Assembly (NCBI RefSeq): GCF_022180365.1
Contig: NZ_BQKV01000027.1
Location: 124,001-188,000 of the forward strand
Source of the DNA: Faecalibacterium gallinarum
GTDB taxonomy: Bacteria > Bacillota > Clostridia > Oscillospirales > Ruminococcaceae
Direction: 5' to 3'
Length of the DNA stretch: 64,000 nucleotides
Positions 25,053 through 33,294 of the stretch are shown here, in pieces. A model generated the notes under the pieces. The model did not search any database. It was not told where the DNA came from and saw only the letters and a program-made list of their open reading frames with translations. Within the stretch, counting starts at the first letter, position 1. Every line of letters begins with the position of its first letter. A program made the translations under genes and the position numbers.

Positions 25053-26516
25053 ATGCAAGACGAACACTTAAACCTGCGCCTGGGAGATTTTCTTCACGCG
25101 CTGATCAAAAACTGGGGGCTGATCTGCGGAACCACCGCCGCCGGCCTGGCCATCGGCATCCTCTTGTCCATGGTCTCCTATATGCAGGGCGAGATGTCCA
25201 AGGAGTATATCATCACCTCGGCCATCGCCGTTACCTCCCAGACGGCGGACGGCAGCTTTACCTCCCAGACCAGCAGCCCTGACTCCACCGACATCTATCT
25301 GGCCGAAAACATGGTGGACTCGGTGATCTATGTCCTCAAGAGCGACCGCACCCTGAAAGCGGCCGTCCAGAACATTAAGCTGGTGGGCATCGCCGAGGCG
25401 GATATCTACGACAACCTGGTGCTCACCCAGTACCGCGACACCCAGATCATCGAGATATCCCTCTACTGGCGGAGCGCCGAAGAGGGGGTCGAGATTCTGA
25501 ACGCCATCAACGAGGTGGCCCCTGATATCCTGATTGAGACGCTTAAGATCGGCAGCGTGTCGGTGGTGAACGAGCCCAAAGCAAAATACCGGATCGGCGG
25601 CAGCGTCAACGCCTCCATGTGGGTGTATATGGCCGCTCTGGGTCTGGCTGCGGGTGTGGGCTTCAGCTTCCTGAAATTTTTGCTGCTGCCCACGGTGGTC
25701 AACACCCGGGACATCGAGGGCTCTCTGGGGCTGGAGATCCTGGGGGAGGTACCCGAAAACCGGGAATACTTCCGCCGCCGGCAGTCCCTGCTGGTGGAGG
25801 ACGACGACCCTGTGGGGGCCAACGTCCGGGAGAGTTTTGTCTCGGCGGCTCACATCCTCCACAACCGGCTGGGCCCCGGGGAACATCAGTGCATCTATAT
25901 CACCTCTGCCGAGCCGGACGAGGGCAAAACTCACATTGCGGCCAACCTGGCCGTTCAGCTGTCCGATCTGGAACACAAGGTCCTTTTGATCGATCTGGAC
26001 GTGCGCAACCCCAGTTTGGGCGGGCTGTTTTTGGATAAGGTGGATTACAACCACACCCTGAACGCCCTCTACCGCGGCGAGGCTACCGCCGAGGAGGCAG
26101 TCACCAACCTGACCGGCTACCTGGATCTGTTGCCCGCCATCCTGGAGCCCAAGGAGATCCCCCTGGGGGACGCTATGATGACCCTGATCAAGGATCTGGC
26201 CCAGAATTACGACTATGTGCTGATGGATTCGGCCCCGGTGGGCCGGGTGGCCGAGACCCTGAGCCTGAACCGGATCGCCCAGTCGGCTCTCTTTGTCATC
26301 CGGTTCGACTATTCCAGCATGAACGCCATCCGCGACTCGCTGGACCGGCTGGAAAAATCGGGCATCAAACCTCTGGGCTGCATCGTCAACCGGGCCAAAC
26401 CCCTGGGCCGGACCAGCCGCTACGGCAGCTACGACCATTACGGCCGCAACTCAGGTTCGGGCCGCAGCGCCAAAAATTCCGCCGAAAAATATGGCCGGTC
26501 CGCCAGCCGCCATTGA
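25053..26516 (+). CDS. Wzz/CapA-like chain-length regulator fused to a BY-kinase domain
   Basis: A 487-residue Wzc-like protein. Two membrane helices (about 18-42 and 190-215) flank an outer Wzz-type domain; the cytoplasmic part has Walker A SAEPDEGKTHIAANLA (about 283), Walker A' VLLIDLDVRNP (about 310) and Walker B YDYVLMDSAPV (about 387). The tail contains several tyrosines (RYGSYDHYGRN, EKYGR) that could be the autophosphorylated cluster. Such proteins set polysaccharide chain length with Wzy/Wzx. In most Firmicutes the two halves are separate proteins. It is the only such gene in the window, 21 bases after the MotB-like gene, not in the polysaccharide operon itself. Confidence 0.88.
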   Translation: MQDEHLNLRLGDFLHALIKNWGLICGTTAAGLAIGILLSMVSYMQGEMSKEYIITSAIAVTSQTADGSFTSQTSSPDSTDIYLAENMVDSVIYVLKSDRTLKAAVQNIKLVGIAEADIYDNLVLTQYRDTQIIEISLYWRSAEEGVEILNAINEVAPDILIETLKIGSVSVVNEPKAKYRIGGSVNASMWVYMAALGLAAGVGFSFLKFLLLPTVVNTRDIEGSLGLEILGEVPENREYFRRRQSLLVEDDDPVGANVRESFVSAAHILHNRLGPGEHQCIYITSAEPDEGKTHIAANLAVQLSDLEHKVLLIDLDVRNPSLGGLFLDKVDYNHTLNALYRGEATAEEAVTNLTGYLDLLPAILEPKEIPLGDAMMTLIKDLAQNYDYVLMDSAPVGRVAETLSLNRIAQSALFVIRFDYSSMNAIRDSLDRLEKSGIKPLGCIVNRAKPLGRTSRYGSYDHYGRNSGSGRSAKNSAEKYGRSASRH

Positions 26517-26536
26517 ATACGGCAACCGCTGAAAAA

Positions 26537-26588
26537 CAAAATAAAAAACCGCAGGCCCGCCGTCCGGTTTTACGGGGCGGGCCTGCGG
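26537..26588 (-). terminator. Terminator facing the polysaccharide operon
   Basis: CCGCAGGCCCGCC (26549-26561) and its complement (26576-26588) form a 13-bp stem. On the minus strand it is followed by TTTTTTATTTTG, a strong U-run; on the plus strand only CACTTTTG follows. It is best placed to stop minus-strand transcription that has crossed the VanZ gene, and may weakly end the plus-strand operon. Confidence 0.6.
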
Positions 26589-26629
26589 CACTTTTGTGCA
26601 ATCCTTGCAACAACGGAGTAGAAACTCGT

Positions 26630-27328
26630 ATGATGAACCAAATGACCTTTTTTCTCTGGGCCCTCTTTTTCCTGATGATTTGGGGCGGAGCCCTTTGGGC
26701 CACGGGGCGATCCCTGCCCAGCCGACGGGCTCTGCCCGTCCTGACCGGGGTTTTCCTGGGGCTGTATCTCTGCTGTCTGGGCTTTGCCTGGCTGCTCTAC
26801 GATTATTTTGGGCGGGAACCGCTGGTCCTCTATGGCTTCCTGGTGCTCTGGGCCATCGGGGCCGGGGCCCATCTGGCCCGGCTGTTCTGGCGCGCCCGGG
26901 GCCAGATCAACCGCCGGGCCGCCGGGCTTTTTGGCAGCTACCTGGTGGTAGTCCTCTTCATCACCCTGTTTTCCCGGCTGGGGGAGTCCCGCCAGGCTGC
27001 CCTGGAACTGATTCCCTTTGAGAACCTGCTGCGGGCGCTCTCAGGCGCCGGGATCGGGGCGCTCGGCCACTCCTTTTTGAACCTGCTTCTCTTTGTGCCG
27101 GCGGGGCTGTTGCTGTTCCGGCTCTGCCCGGCCCGGCTGCGGGGGGTGGACACTGCCTTTTTGTTCGGGCTGGCCCTCTCGGTAGCCATTGAGACCATCC
27201 AGCTGGCCGCCCATCTGGGCACCTGCGATGTAAACGATATCGTCAGCAATGCCCTGGGGGCCGCTGTGGGCGCCCTGTTTGTCTCCCTGTCCGGGGCGGA
27301 CCGCCCCCGGCGGAGTACCCGGTACTGA
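26630..27328 (+). CDS. VanZ-like family membrane protein
   Basis: A 232-residue protein starting at the tandem ATGATG (26630). It has about seven hydrophobic segments; the second half fits the VanZ-like domain (ELIPFENLLR, GHSFLNLLLFVPAGLLL, ETIQL, CDVNDIVSNALGA). VanZ gives low teicoplanin resistance in enterococci; general VanZ-like proteins have no settled role. GGAG lies 11 bases upstream. Its stop is 10 bases from the end of the convergent epimerase gene, with no terminator between. Confidence 0.85.
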   Translation: MMNQMTFFLWALFFLMIWGGALWATGRSLPSRRALPVLTGVFLGLYLCCLGFAWLLYDYFGREPLVLYGFLVLWAIGAGAHLARLFWRARGQINRRAAGLFGSYLVVVLFITLFSRLGESRQAALELIPFENLLRALSGAGIGALGHSFLNLLLFVPAGLLLFRLCPARLRGVDTAFLFGLALSVAIETIQLAAHLGTCDVNDIVSNALGAAVGALFVSLSGADRPRRSTRY

Positions 27329-27338
27329 GAGCTCCGGC

Positions 27339-28403
27339 TCATAAATAAAACGCTTTATACCACTGGGCAAACCGGCGCAGCCCCACCCGCAGCGGGGTAG
27401 AAGGGCGGAACCCAAACTCCCGTTCCAGGGCGCTGGTGTCGGCGTAGGTCACCGGCACATCGCCGGGCTGCATGGGCACCAGCTCTTTATGGGCCTCGAA
27501 ATCGAAATCCGACGGCAGCACTCCCGCCGCCACCAGCTCCTGCTGAAGGATCTCCACAAAGTCCAAAAGGTTCTCTGGCTGGTTATTCCCGATGTTGTAG
27601 AGGGCGTAAGGAGGCAGGGGAAGTCCGTCCGGCCCGGTGACCCGGGCAGGAGGGCGGCGGAGCACCCGCACCACCCCTTCGACGATGTCGTCGATGTAGG
27701 TAAAGTCCCGCTTGCAGTTGCCATAATTGAAGATGCGAATTTTGCCCCCCGCCCGCAGAGTATTGGTAAAGCCGAAATAGGCCATATCCGGGCGTCCCGC
27801 CGGGACGTAAACGGTGAAAAAACGCAGCCCGGTGGAGGGGATCGCATAGAGCTTGGCGTAGGCGCGGGCCATCAGTTCGTTGCTCTTTTTGGTGGCAGCG
27901 TAGAGGCTGACGGGACTATCAGACTTGTCCTCGGTAGAGTAGGGGATCTTGGTGTTGGCGCCATAGACGCTGGAAGAACTGGCATAAACCAAATGGGCCA
28001 CTCCGGGACGGCCCCCGTCGTAGGAGTGACGGCAGGCCTCCAGAATGTTATAAAATCCCTGGATGTTGGACTCGATATAGCAGTCCGGATGGGTGATGGA
28101 ATACCGCACCCCGGCCTGGGCCGCCAGGTTGACCACCAGGGCGGGCCGGTACTCCTCAAACAGCCGATCCACCAGGACTTTGTCGCTGAGCTCTCCTTCC
28201 ACAAAGACGAACCCCGGGCGGCAGCGCAGCCCGGCCAGCCGGTATTGCTTGATCCGCACGTCGTAGTAGGGGTTGAGGTTATCCAGACCCACCACCCGGA
28301 GCCCGGGGGCATCCTCCAGCAGACGGGCCGCCAGGGCTGCCCCGATGAATCCCGCCGCCCCCGTGATGAGGACGGTCTGGTTGCTCAGCTCGATTTGGTT
28401 CAT
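27339..28403 (-). CDS. UDP-glucuronate 4-epimerase type NAD-dependent epimerase
   Basis: A 354-residue extended SDR: GAAGFIGAALA cofactor loop near residue 15, NLAAQAGVRYS, SSSVYG, and the catalytic YAATKKSNELMA near 168. The segment GLRFFTVYVPAGRPDMAYFGF matches enzymes that convert UDP-glucuronate to UDP-galacturonate (usual form YGPWGRPDM). Specificity is inferred; no UDP-glucose dehydrogenase gene is in the window. It is the last gene of the polysaccharide operon and ends 10 bases from VanZ. Confidence 0.85.
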   Translation of the reverse strand: MNQIELSNQTVLITGAAGFIGAALAARLLEDAPGLRVVGLDNLNPYYDVRIKQYRLAGLRCRPGFVFVEGELSDKVLVDRLFEEYRPALVVNLAAQAGVRYSITHPDCYIESNIQGFYNILEACRHSYDGGRPGVAHLVYASSSSVYGANTKIPYSTEDKSDSPVSLYAATKKSNELMARAYAKLYAIPSTGLRFFTVYVPAGRPDMAYFGFTNTLRAGGKIRIFNYGNCKRDFTYIDDIVEGVVRVLRRPPARVTGPDGLPLPPYALYNIGNNQPENLLDFVEILQQELVAAGVLPSDFDFEAHKELVPMQPGDVPVTYADTSALEREFGFRPSTPLRVGLRRFAQWYKAFYL

Positions 28404-28415
28404 GCACGCGCCTCC

Positions 28416-29555
28416 TTAGCGTTTGCGCCAGACCATGGTATTGACCACCCCCACATAGCTCTGAATCAGCTTCACTACCTTGACCGAGACATCCTCGGTG
28501 TAATCGGGCACCGGCAGACCAAAGTCGCCGTTCTCCTGCAATTCCACCGCCGTCTGAACGGCCTGCTCCACGCCGCCCGGGGTAATCCCCGCCAGGATAA
28601 AGCAGCCCTTTTCCATAGCTTCGGGCCGCTCGGTGCTGGTGCGGATGCAGACTGCCGGGAAGGGATGCCCCGCCCCCGCAAAGAAGGCGGACTCCTCCGG
28701 CAGGGTCCCCGAGTCGGACACCACACAGTAGGCGTTCATCTGAAGGTTGTTGTAATCGTGGAACCCCAGAGGCTCGTGGAGCTGAACCCGCTCATCCAGG
28801 ACAAAATTCATCTGTTCCAGCCGTTTGCGGCTGCGGGGGTGGCAGGAGTAGAGGATGGGCAGGTCGTATTTCCGGGCCAGGGCATTCACCGAGTTGAACA
28901 GTGCCTGGAAATTCTCGTCCGTGTCAATGTTCTCCTCCCGGTGGGCCGAGAGCAGAATATAGTACCGGGGCGCCAGGCCCAGGCGCTGAAGCACATCCGA
29001 CCGCTCAATGGCGGGCAGATTGGCCCGGAGTACCTCGGCCATGGGGCTGCCGGTGACATAGGTGCGCTCCCGGGCCACCCCCTCGGCGTTGAGGTACCGG
29101 CGGGCGTGCTCCGAGTAGCAGAGGTTGACATCCGCGATGTGGTCCACAATCCGGCGATTGGTCTCTTCGGGCAGGCACTCGTCAAAGCAGCGGTTGCCTG
29201 CCTCCATGTGAAAAATGGGGATGTGCAGCCGCTTGGCCGAGATGGCCGCCAGACAGCTGTTGGTATCCCCCAGGACCAGCAGAGCGTCGGGCTGAAGCTC
29301 CTGCATCAGCCGGTAGCTCTTGGCGATGATGTTGCCGATGGTCTCGCCCAGATCGGCCCCCACGGCGTCCAGGTAATAGTCCGGCGCCCGGAGGTCCAGG
29401 TCCTTGAAAAAGATCCCGTTGAGAGTATAGTCATAGTTCTGGCCGGTATGCACCAGAATCTGATCAAAATACTGGTCGCATTTCTTGATGACCGCCGAAA
29501 GCCGGATGATCTCGGGCCGGGTGCCCAGCAGGGTCATAAGTTTGATTTTGCGCAT
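28416..29555 (-). CDS. capG: UDP-sugar 2-epimerase of the UDP-L-FucNAc pathway (CapG/WbjD-like)
   Basis: A 379-residue non-hydrolysing UDP-GlcNAc 2-epimerase family protein: LLGTRPEIIRL at the N-terminus, HTGQNYD, VLGDTNSCLA, HMEAGNR, PEETNRRIVDH, SAHREENID and SDSGTLPEES. The family alone would also fit WecB, but the adjacent capE and capF homologues make the last step of UDP-N-acetyl-L-fucosamine synthesis the better call. The ATG at 29555 is preferred to a TTG two codons upstream because of spacing from GGGAG. Confidence 0.88.
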   Translation of the reverse strand: MRKIKLMTLLGTRPEIIRLSAVIKKCDQYFDQILVHTGQNYDYTLNGIFFKDLDLRAPDYYLDAVGADLGETIGNIIAKSYRLMQELQPDALLVLGDTNSCLAAISAKRLHIPIFHMEAGNRCFDECLPEETNRRIVDHIADVNLCYSEHARRYLNAEGVARERTYVTGSPMAEVLRANLPAIERSDVLQRLGLAPRYYILLSAHREENIDTDENFQALFNSVNALARKYDLPILYSCHPRSRKRLEQMNFVLDERVQLHEPLGFHDYNNLQMNAYCVVSDSGTLPEESAFFAGAGHPFPAVCIRTSTERPEAMEKGCFILAGITPGGVEQAVQTAVELQENGDFGLPVPDYTEDVSVKVVKLIQSYVGVVNTMVWRKR

Positions 29556-29585
29556 AAACAATCCACTCCCTTTTACTTGCCGGGG

Positions 29586-30785
29586 TTACACCGGCTCAAA
29601 ACAGGTATCGGGCCGGGACGGGTCGAAGGGCTCGTTGGCCCACATCACAGTAATCAGATCCTCGGTGTCGGACAGGTTCACCAGGCTGTGGGTATAGCCG
29701 GGCAGAAGCCGCACCGCCTCGAGCTTTTCCCCCGAGAGGTCGTACTCGGTGACCTCGCCGCTGTCCAGCCGGCGCTGGCGCACCCGGCCGTGGCCCGACA
29801 CCACCACAAAAAACTCCCACTTGGTATTGTGCCAGTGCTGGCCCTTGGTGACCCCGGGCCGAGAGACATTCACCGAGAACTGGCCGCTGCGGGGGGTGCG
29901 CAGCAGCTCGGTGAAGCTGCCCCGCTCGTCGCAGTTCATCCGCAGGGGGGTACAGGCTTTCTCAGGGGGCAGGTAGGACAGATAGGTGGCGCAGAGCTTT
30001 TTCTCGAAGGAGTCGGGCCCCATCTCCGGCATCCAGATCGTCTGGGGCAGAACCTCGAACCGGCTCAAAAGCTCGGCGATCCGCCCCAGGGTCACCCGAT
30101 GGGAGATCGGCACACAGCAATAGGCCCCGGCGGGGTCGGGCAGGTTTTCCATCCCCCGGCACTCACACCGGTGTTCCCGCCCTTCCAGTGCGTCCAGCAT
30201 CTCCTCCACCAGATCGTCAATGTACACCAGCTCCAGCTCGGCTTCCGGGTCCCGGATCTGAATGGGCAGGCCCCGAGCAATGTTGTAGCAGAAGGTTGCC
30301 ACCACGCTGTTGTAGCCCGGTCGGCCCCATTTTCCGAACAGGTTGGGGAAGCGGTATACCAAAGGCCGCCCCCCGGTGCGGGAGGCATGGGCGAAGACCA
30401 GAGCCTCGGCGGCCCGCTTGCTCCGGCCATATTCCGACTGGCTGTAAGGGCCGGTCAGGCTGGCCTGGATGGAGCTGGCCAAGAGAACCGGGCAGGGATT
30501 TTTCTGCCGGTCCAGGGCCTCCAGCAGGGCGGCGGTGGCGTCCCGGTTGCCAGCGAGAAACTCCGCCGGGTCCTCCGGGCGATTTACCCCCGCCAGGTGA
30601 AAGACAAAGTCCGCCCGGGCACAGTATTCCTCCAGCCGGGCCGGACCGTCGCTGTGGTGATACTCCATGATTTCCTCGATCAAAAGCCCCGGTCGGGTGC
30701 GGTTTTTACCCTCGGCGATGGCCCGCAGGTTCTGCAAAAGGTTTTTACCCACAAAGCCCCCGGCCCCCGTCACCAGTATTCTCAT
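29586..30785 (-). CDS. capF: CapF-like bifunctional reductase/epimerase of UDP-L-FucNAc synthesis
   Basis: A 399-residue protein with the two CapF parts: an N-terminal NAD(P)-binding SDR domain (GAGGFVGKNLL, then EYGRSKRAAE with the active Tyr/Lys) and a C-terminal cupin from about residue 260 (GQHWHNTKWEFFVV, with the metal-binding His and Glu residues). In staphylococcal capsule synthesis the cupin epimerises C3 and the SDR reduces C4 of the CapE product. Its start overlaps the capE stop (ATGA). Confidence 0.92.
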   Translation of the reverse strand: MRILVTGAGGFVGKNLLQNLRAIAEGKNRTRPGLLIEEIMEYHHSDGPARLEEYCARADFVFHLAGVNRPEDPAEFLAGNRDATAALLEALDRQKNPCPVLLASSIQASLTGPYSQSEYGRSKRAAEALVFAHASRTGGRPLVYRFPNLFGKWGRPGYNSVVATFCYNIARGLPIQIRDPEAELELVYIDDLVEEMLDALEGREHRCECRGMENLPDPAGAYCCVPISHRVTLGRIAELLSRFEVLPQTIWMPEMGPDSFEKKLCATYLSYLPPEKACTPLRMNCDERGSFTELLRTPRSGQFSVNVSRPGVTKGQHWHNTKWEFFVVVSGHGRVRQRRLDSGEVTEYDLSGEKLEAVRLLPGYTHSLVNLSDTEDLITVMWANEPFDPSRPDTCFEPV

Positions 30786-31828
30786 TGCCCGGCCTCCTCC
30801 CGCAGCGCCTGCTGCACATAATCGGCGGTGAGAATTTTCTTCACGGTTCCCTCTACGTCCAGCCGGCGGGTGTTGTGGCTGGTGTAGGCCTCGTCCGCCA
30901 TGGTGTTCACCTGGCCCTCCACCACAAATTTGTCGTAGTTCAGGTCCCGGTTGTCCGCCGCCACCCGGAAATACTGGCCCATATCCTCGCTGCGGAGCCG
31001 CTCTTCCCGGGTCATGAGGGTCTCATAGAGCTTTTCCCCGTGGCGGGTGCCGATGATCCGAGTGCCGGTGTCCCCAAACAGCTGCTGCACCGCCCGGGCC
31101 AGGTCCCCGATGGTGGACGCATCCGATTTCTGGATGAACAGATCCCCCGGCTTTCCGTGGGTGAAAGCGAAGAGCACCAGCTCCACCGCCTCGTCCAGGT
31201 TCATGAGGAACCGGGTCATTTCCGGGTCGGTGATGGTAATGGGACTTCCCGCCCGGATCTGGTCAATGAAGAGGGGAATCACGCTGCCCCGGCTGCACAT
31301 AACGTTGCCGTACCGGGTGCAGCAGATGACGGTGCCGCCCCGCTCGGCGGCCACCCGGGCGTTGGCGTAGACCACGTGCTCCATCATTGCCTTGGAAATG
31401 CCCATGGCGTTGATGGGGTAGGCGGCTTTGTCGGTGGATAGGCAGACCACCCGCTGGACCCCCGCTTCCACTGCCGCGTGGAGGACGTTATCGGTGCCCT
31501 CGATGTTGGTGCGCACCGCCTCCATGGGGAAAAACTCGCAGCTGGGCACCTGCTTGAGGGCCGCCGCATGGAAGACATAGTCCACCCCCCACATGGCGTC
31601 CCGCACGGCCTGGGGGCTGCGCACGTCCCCAATATAGAATTTCACCTTTCGGGCCAGGTCGGGATTTTGGGCCTGGAGGTTGTGGCGCATATCGTCCTGT
31701 TTTTTCTCGTCCCGGGAAAAGATTCGGATCTCTTTCAGGTCCGAATCCAGAAACCGTTTCAGGACGGTGGAGCCGAAAGAACCGGTGCCGCCAGTGATGA
31801 GCAGGGTTCCATTGTTGAAGTCAGACAT
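30782..31828 (-). CDS. capE: CapE-like UDP-GlcNAc 4,6-dehydratase/5-epimerase
   Basis: A 348-residue SDR that starts the UDP-L-FucNAc branch from UDP-GlcNAc. It has GGTGSFGSTVLKRFL for NAD(P), DVRSPQAV, HAAALKQVPSCEF, and the catalytic lysine in MGISKAMMEH, where Met replaces Tyr as usual in inverting dehydratases of this group. YGNVMCSRGSVIPLF and the C-terminal RHGEKLYETL are family marks. The C-terminal extension is the CapE type rather than FlaA1/PseB. Confidence 0.92.
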   Translation of the reverse strand: MSDFNNGTLLITGGTGSFGSTVLKRFLDSDLKEIRIFSRDEKKQDDMRHNLQAQNPDLARKVKFYIGDVRSPQAVRDAMWGVDYVFHAAALKQVPSCEFFPMEAVRTNIEGTDNVLHAAVEAGVQRVVCLSTDKAAYPINAMGISKAMMEHVVYANARVAAERGGTVICCTRYGNVMCSRGSVIPLFIDQIRAGSPITITDPEMTRFLMNLDEAVELVLFAFTHGKPGDLFIQKSDASTIGDLARAVQQLFGDTGTRIIGTRHGEKLYETLMTREERLRSEDMGQYFRVAADNRDLNYDKFVVEGQVNTMADEAYTSHNTRRLDVEGTVKKILTADYVQQALREEAGQ

Positions 31829-31868
31829 AGTATTTTCATTCCTTTCCTGAAAGGGCCCTGGGGGCCAT

Positions 31869-33251
31869 TTAAACCCCGGCGGGTCCCGCCTGTTTTTCCG
31901 AGAGTTTTCGGCGGATATATCGGGTCAGATCGAGCTGCTGGAGGATGCAGTAGGGGAGCAGAACCAGAGCGTTGGCCAGCACCACCACGATCCATTCGCC
32001 GGTAAGGCGGCAGCCCAGGTCGATCACCACTACTTTCACCACCACCCCCAGCCCATAGCAGAGCATTTGCAGCTTGATCCGCCCAGTACCGCTGGCAATG
32101 GCCGAGACGGTAGTCTGCGCGATCATGGCTGTACCGAACAGTGCAAAAATCAGGGCGTAGTCATATCGGATGGAAATGGCCTCCGGCCCCAGCCATAAAT
32201 CCACCAGAATCTGCAAAAATGGCAGGATAGCGAACTCAGCGGCGGCCGCAGCGGCTGTCAGCCAGAGCAGCTGCCGGTTGACCCGCCGGAGCCAGAGATA
32301 ATCCTCCTCGGCCACCGCCCGGGACACCGCCGACCAGACCGGCGTCAGTCCCAGCATAAAAAGGGTGCCGACCAGGGTAAAGAGCTTGTTGTAAATCTGG
32401 TACTCCACCACGTTGGCCGGGTCGGTGTACTGGGTGATGAAAAACTCGTTGGTATTGGCGATCACCATATAGAAAATCTGGCAGAAAAAGAACATTCCCC
32501 CCAGAGAGAGCACCCCTTTGGCACAGGAGGCGTTGACCCACCGGCGGCCGGGCCGACAGTCTTTCAGCGGCCCCCAAAACACCATCACCGTAGCCGCCGC
32601 CAGGGGCAGGTTGGCACAGAACACATACCCCAGAGAGAAAAGTTTCAGACTGTCGGCAGGGGCCCCGGCTGGTGCCAGCAGCACAAAGACCAGCAGCAAC
32701 ACGCTGGTGACCAGGGAAATGGCGTTGTTCACGGCCGACTTTTGCAGCGCGTAGAGGATCGAACTGATGAGCCGAAGGAAAAACTGGAGGGCAATCCCGA
32801 TAAATGCATATCGCACCACCTGCGCCAGCGTTTCACCAGAGATCAGGTCCGCCTCCACGTTAAAGAAGCGGTTCCAGTCTGCCAGGGGGATCAGGCCCAG
32901 TCCCGCTGCCGTCAGGACCAGCATCAACCCACCAATCATGAAATAGGCCGAAGAAATCACCTGCCGGGCCCGCTCCTGGTCGTTCACCGCCAGGGCCAGA
33001 GCCAGCTTGTTCCGCAGGCCGTTGCCCACTCCCAGGTCAAAATTCAGAACCCAGGTCAGCACCGACAAGACGGTATACCACACCCCCAGCACGTTCTGAT
33101 CCTGAAAGAAACGCATATAGGCCGGCAGGGTAAAGAGGGACACCACCAACGACAGACCTTTAACCACAAACGCCCCCAGAACGTTCTGAAAGAGAATCCG
33201 GTCCTTATCGGAAAGCTGCCGGAATTTTTGGAGGATCTCCATTTTTTTCAT
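31869..33251 (-). CDS. Wzx-type polysaccharide flippase
   Basis: A 460-residue membrane protein with about 12-14 hydrophobic segments and the MATE/Wzx-like N-terminus (FQNVLGAFVVKGLSLVVSLFTLPAYMRFF, then FDLGVGNGLRNKL). It should flip lipid-linked repeat units across the membrane. The ATG at 33251 follows GGGAG; a second ATG nine bases later is also possible. It lies between a glycosyltransferase and capE. Confidence 0.87.
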   Translation of the reverse strand: MKKMEILQKFRQLSDKDRILFQNVLGAFVVKGLSLVVSLFTLPAYMRFFQDQNVLGVWYTVLSVLTWVLNFDLGVGNGLRNKLALALAVNDQERARQVISSAYFMIGGLMLVLTAAGLGLIPLADWNRFFNVEADLISGETLAQVVRYAFIGIALQFFLRLISSILYALQKSAVNNAISLVTSVLLLVFVLLAPAGAPADSLKLFSLGYVFCANLPLAAATVMVFWGPLKDCRPGRRWVNASCAKGVLSLGGMFFFCQIFYMVIANTNEFFITQYTDPANVVEYQIYNKLFTLVGTLFMLGLTPVWSAVSRAVAEEDYLWLRRVNRQLLWLTAAAAAAEFAILPFLQILVDLWLGPEAISIRYDYALIFALFGTAMIAQTTVSAIASGTGRIKLQMLCYGLGVVVKVVVIDLGCRLTGEWIVVVLANALVLLPYCILQQLDLTRYIRRKLSEKQAGPAGV

Positions 33252-33294
33252 TGTTTCTCCCACAGGGACGATCCCAACAGCCGCCCTGTTTTTA

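Noticed and set aside
27489-30821. A 1110-codon open frame on the plus strand across the sugar-epimerase genes
   Set aside because: It is antisense to three overlapping, well-conserved genes and has Gly/His/Gln-rich sequence with no domain. Long antisense frames are expected at this GC content.
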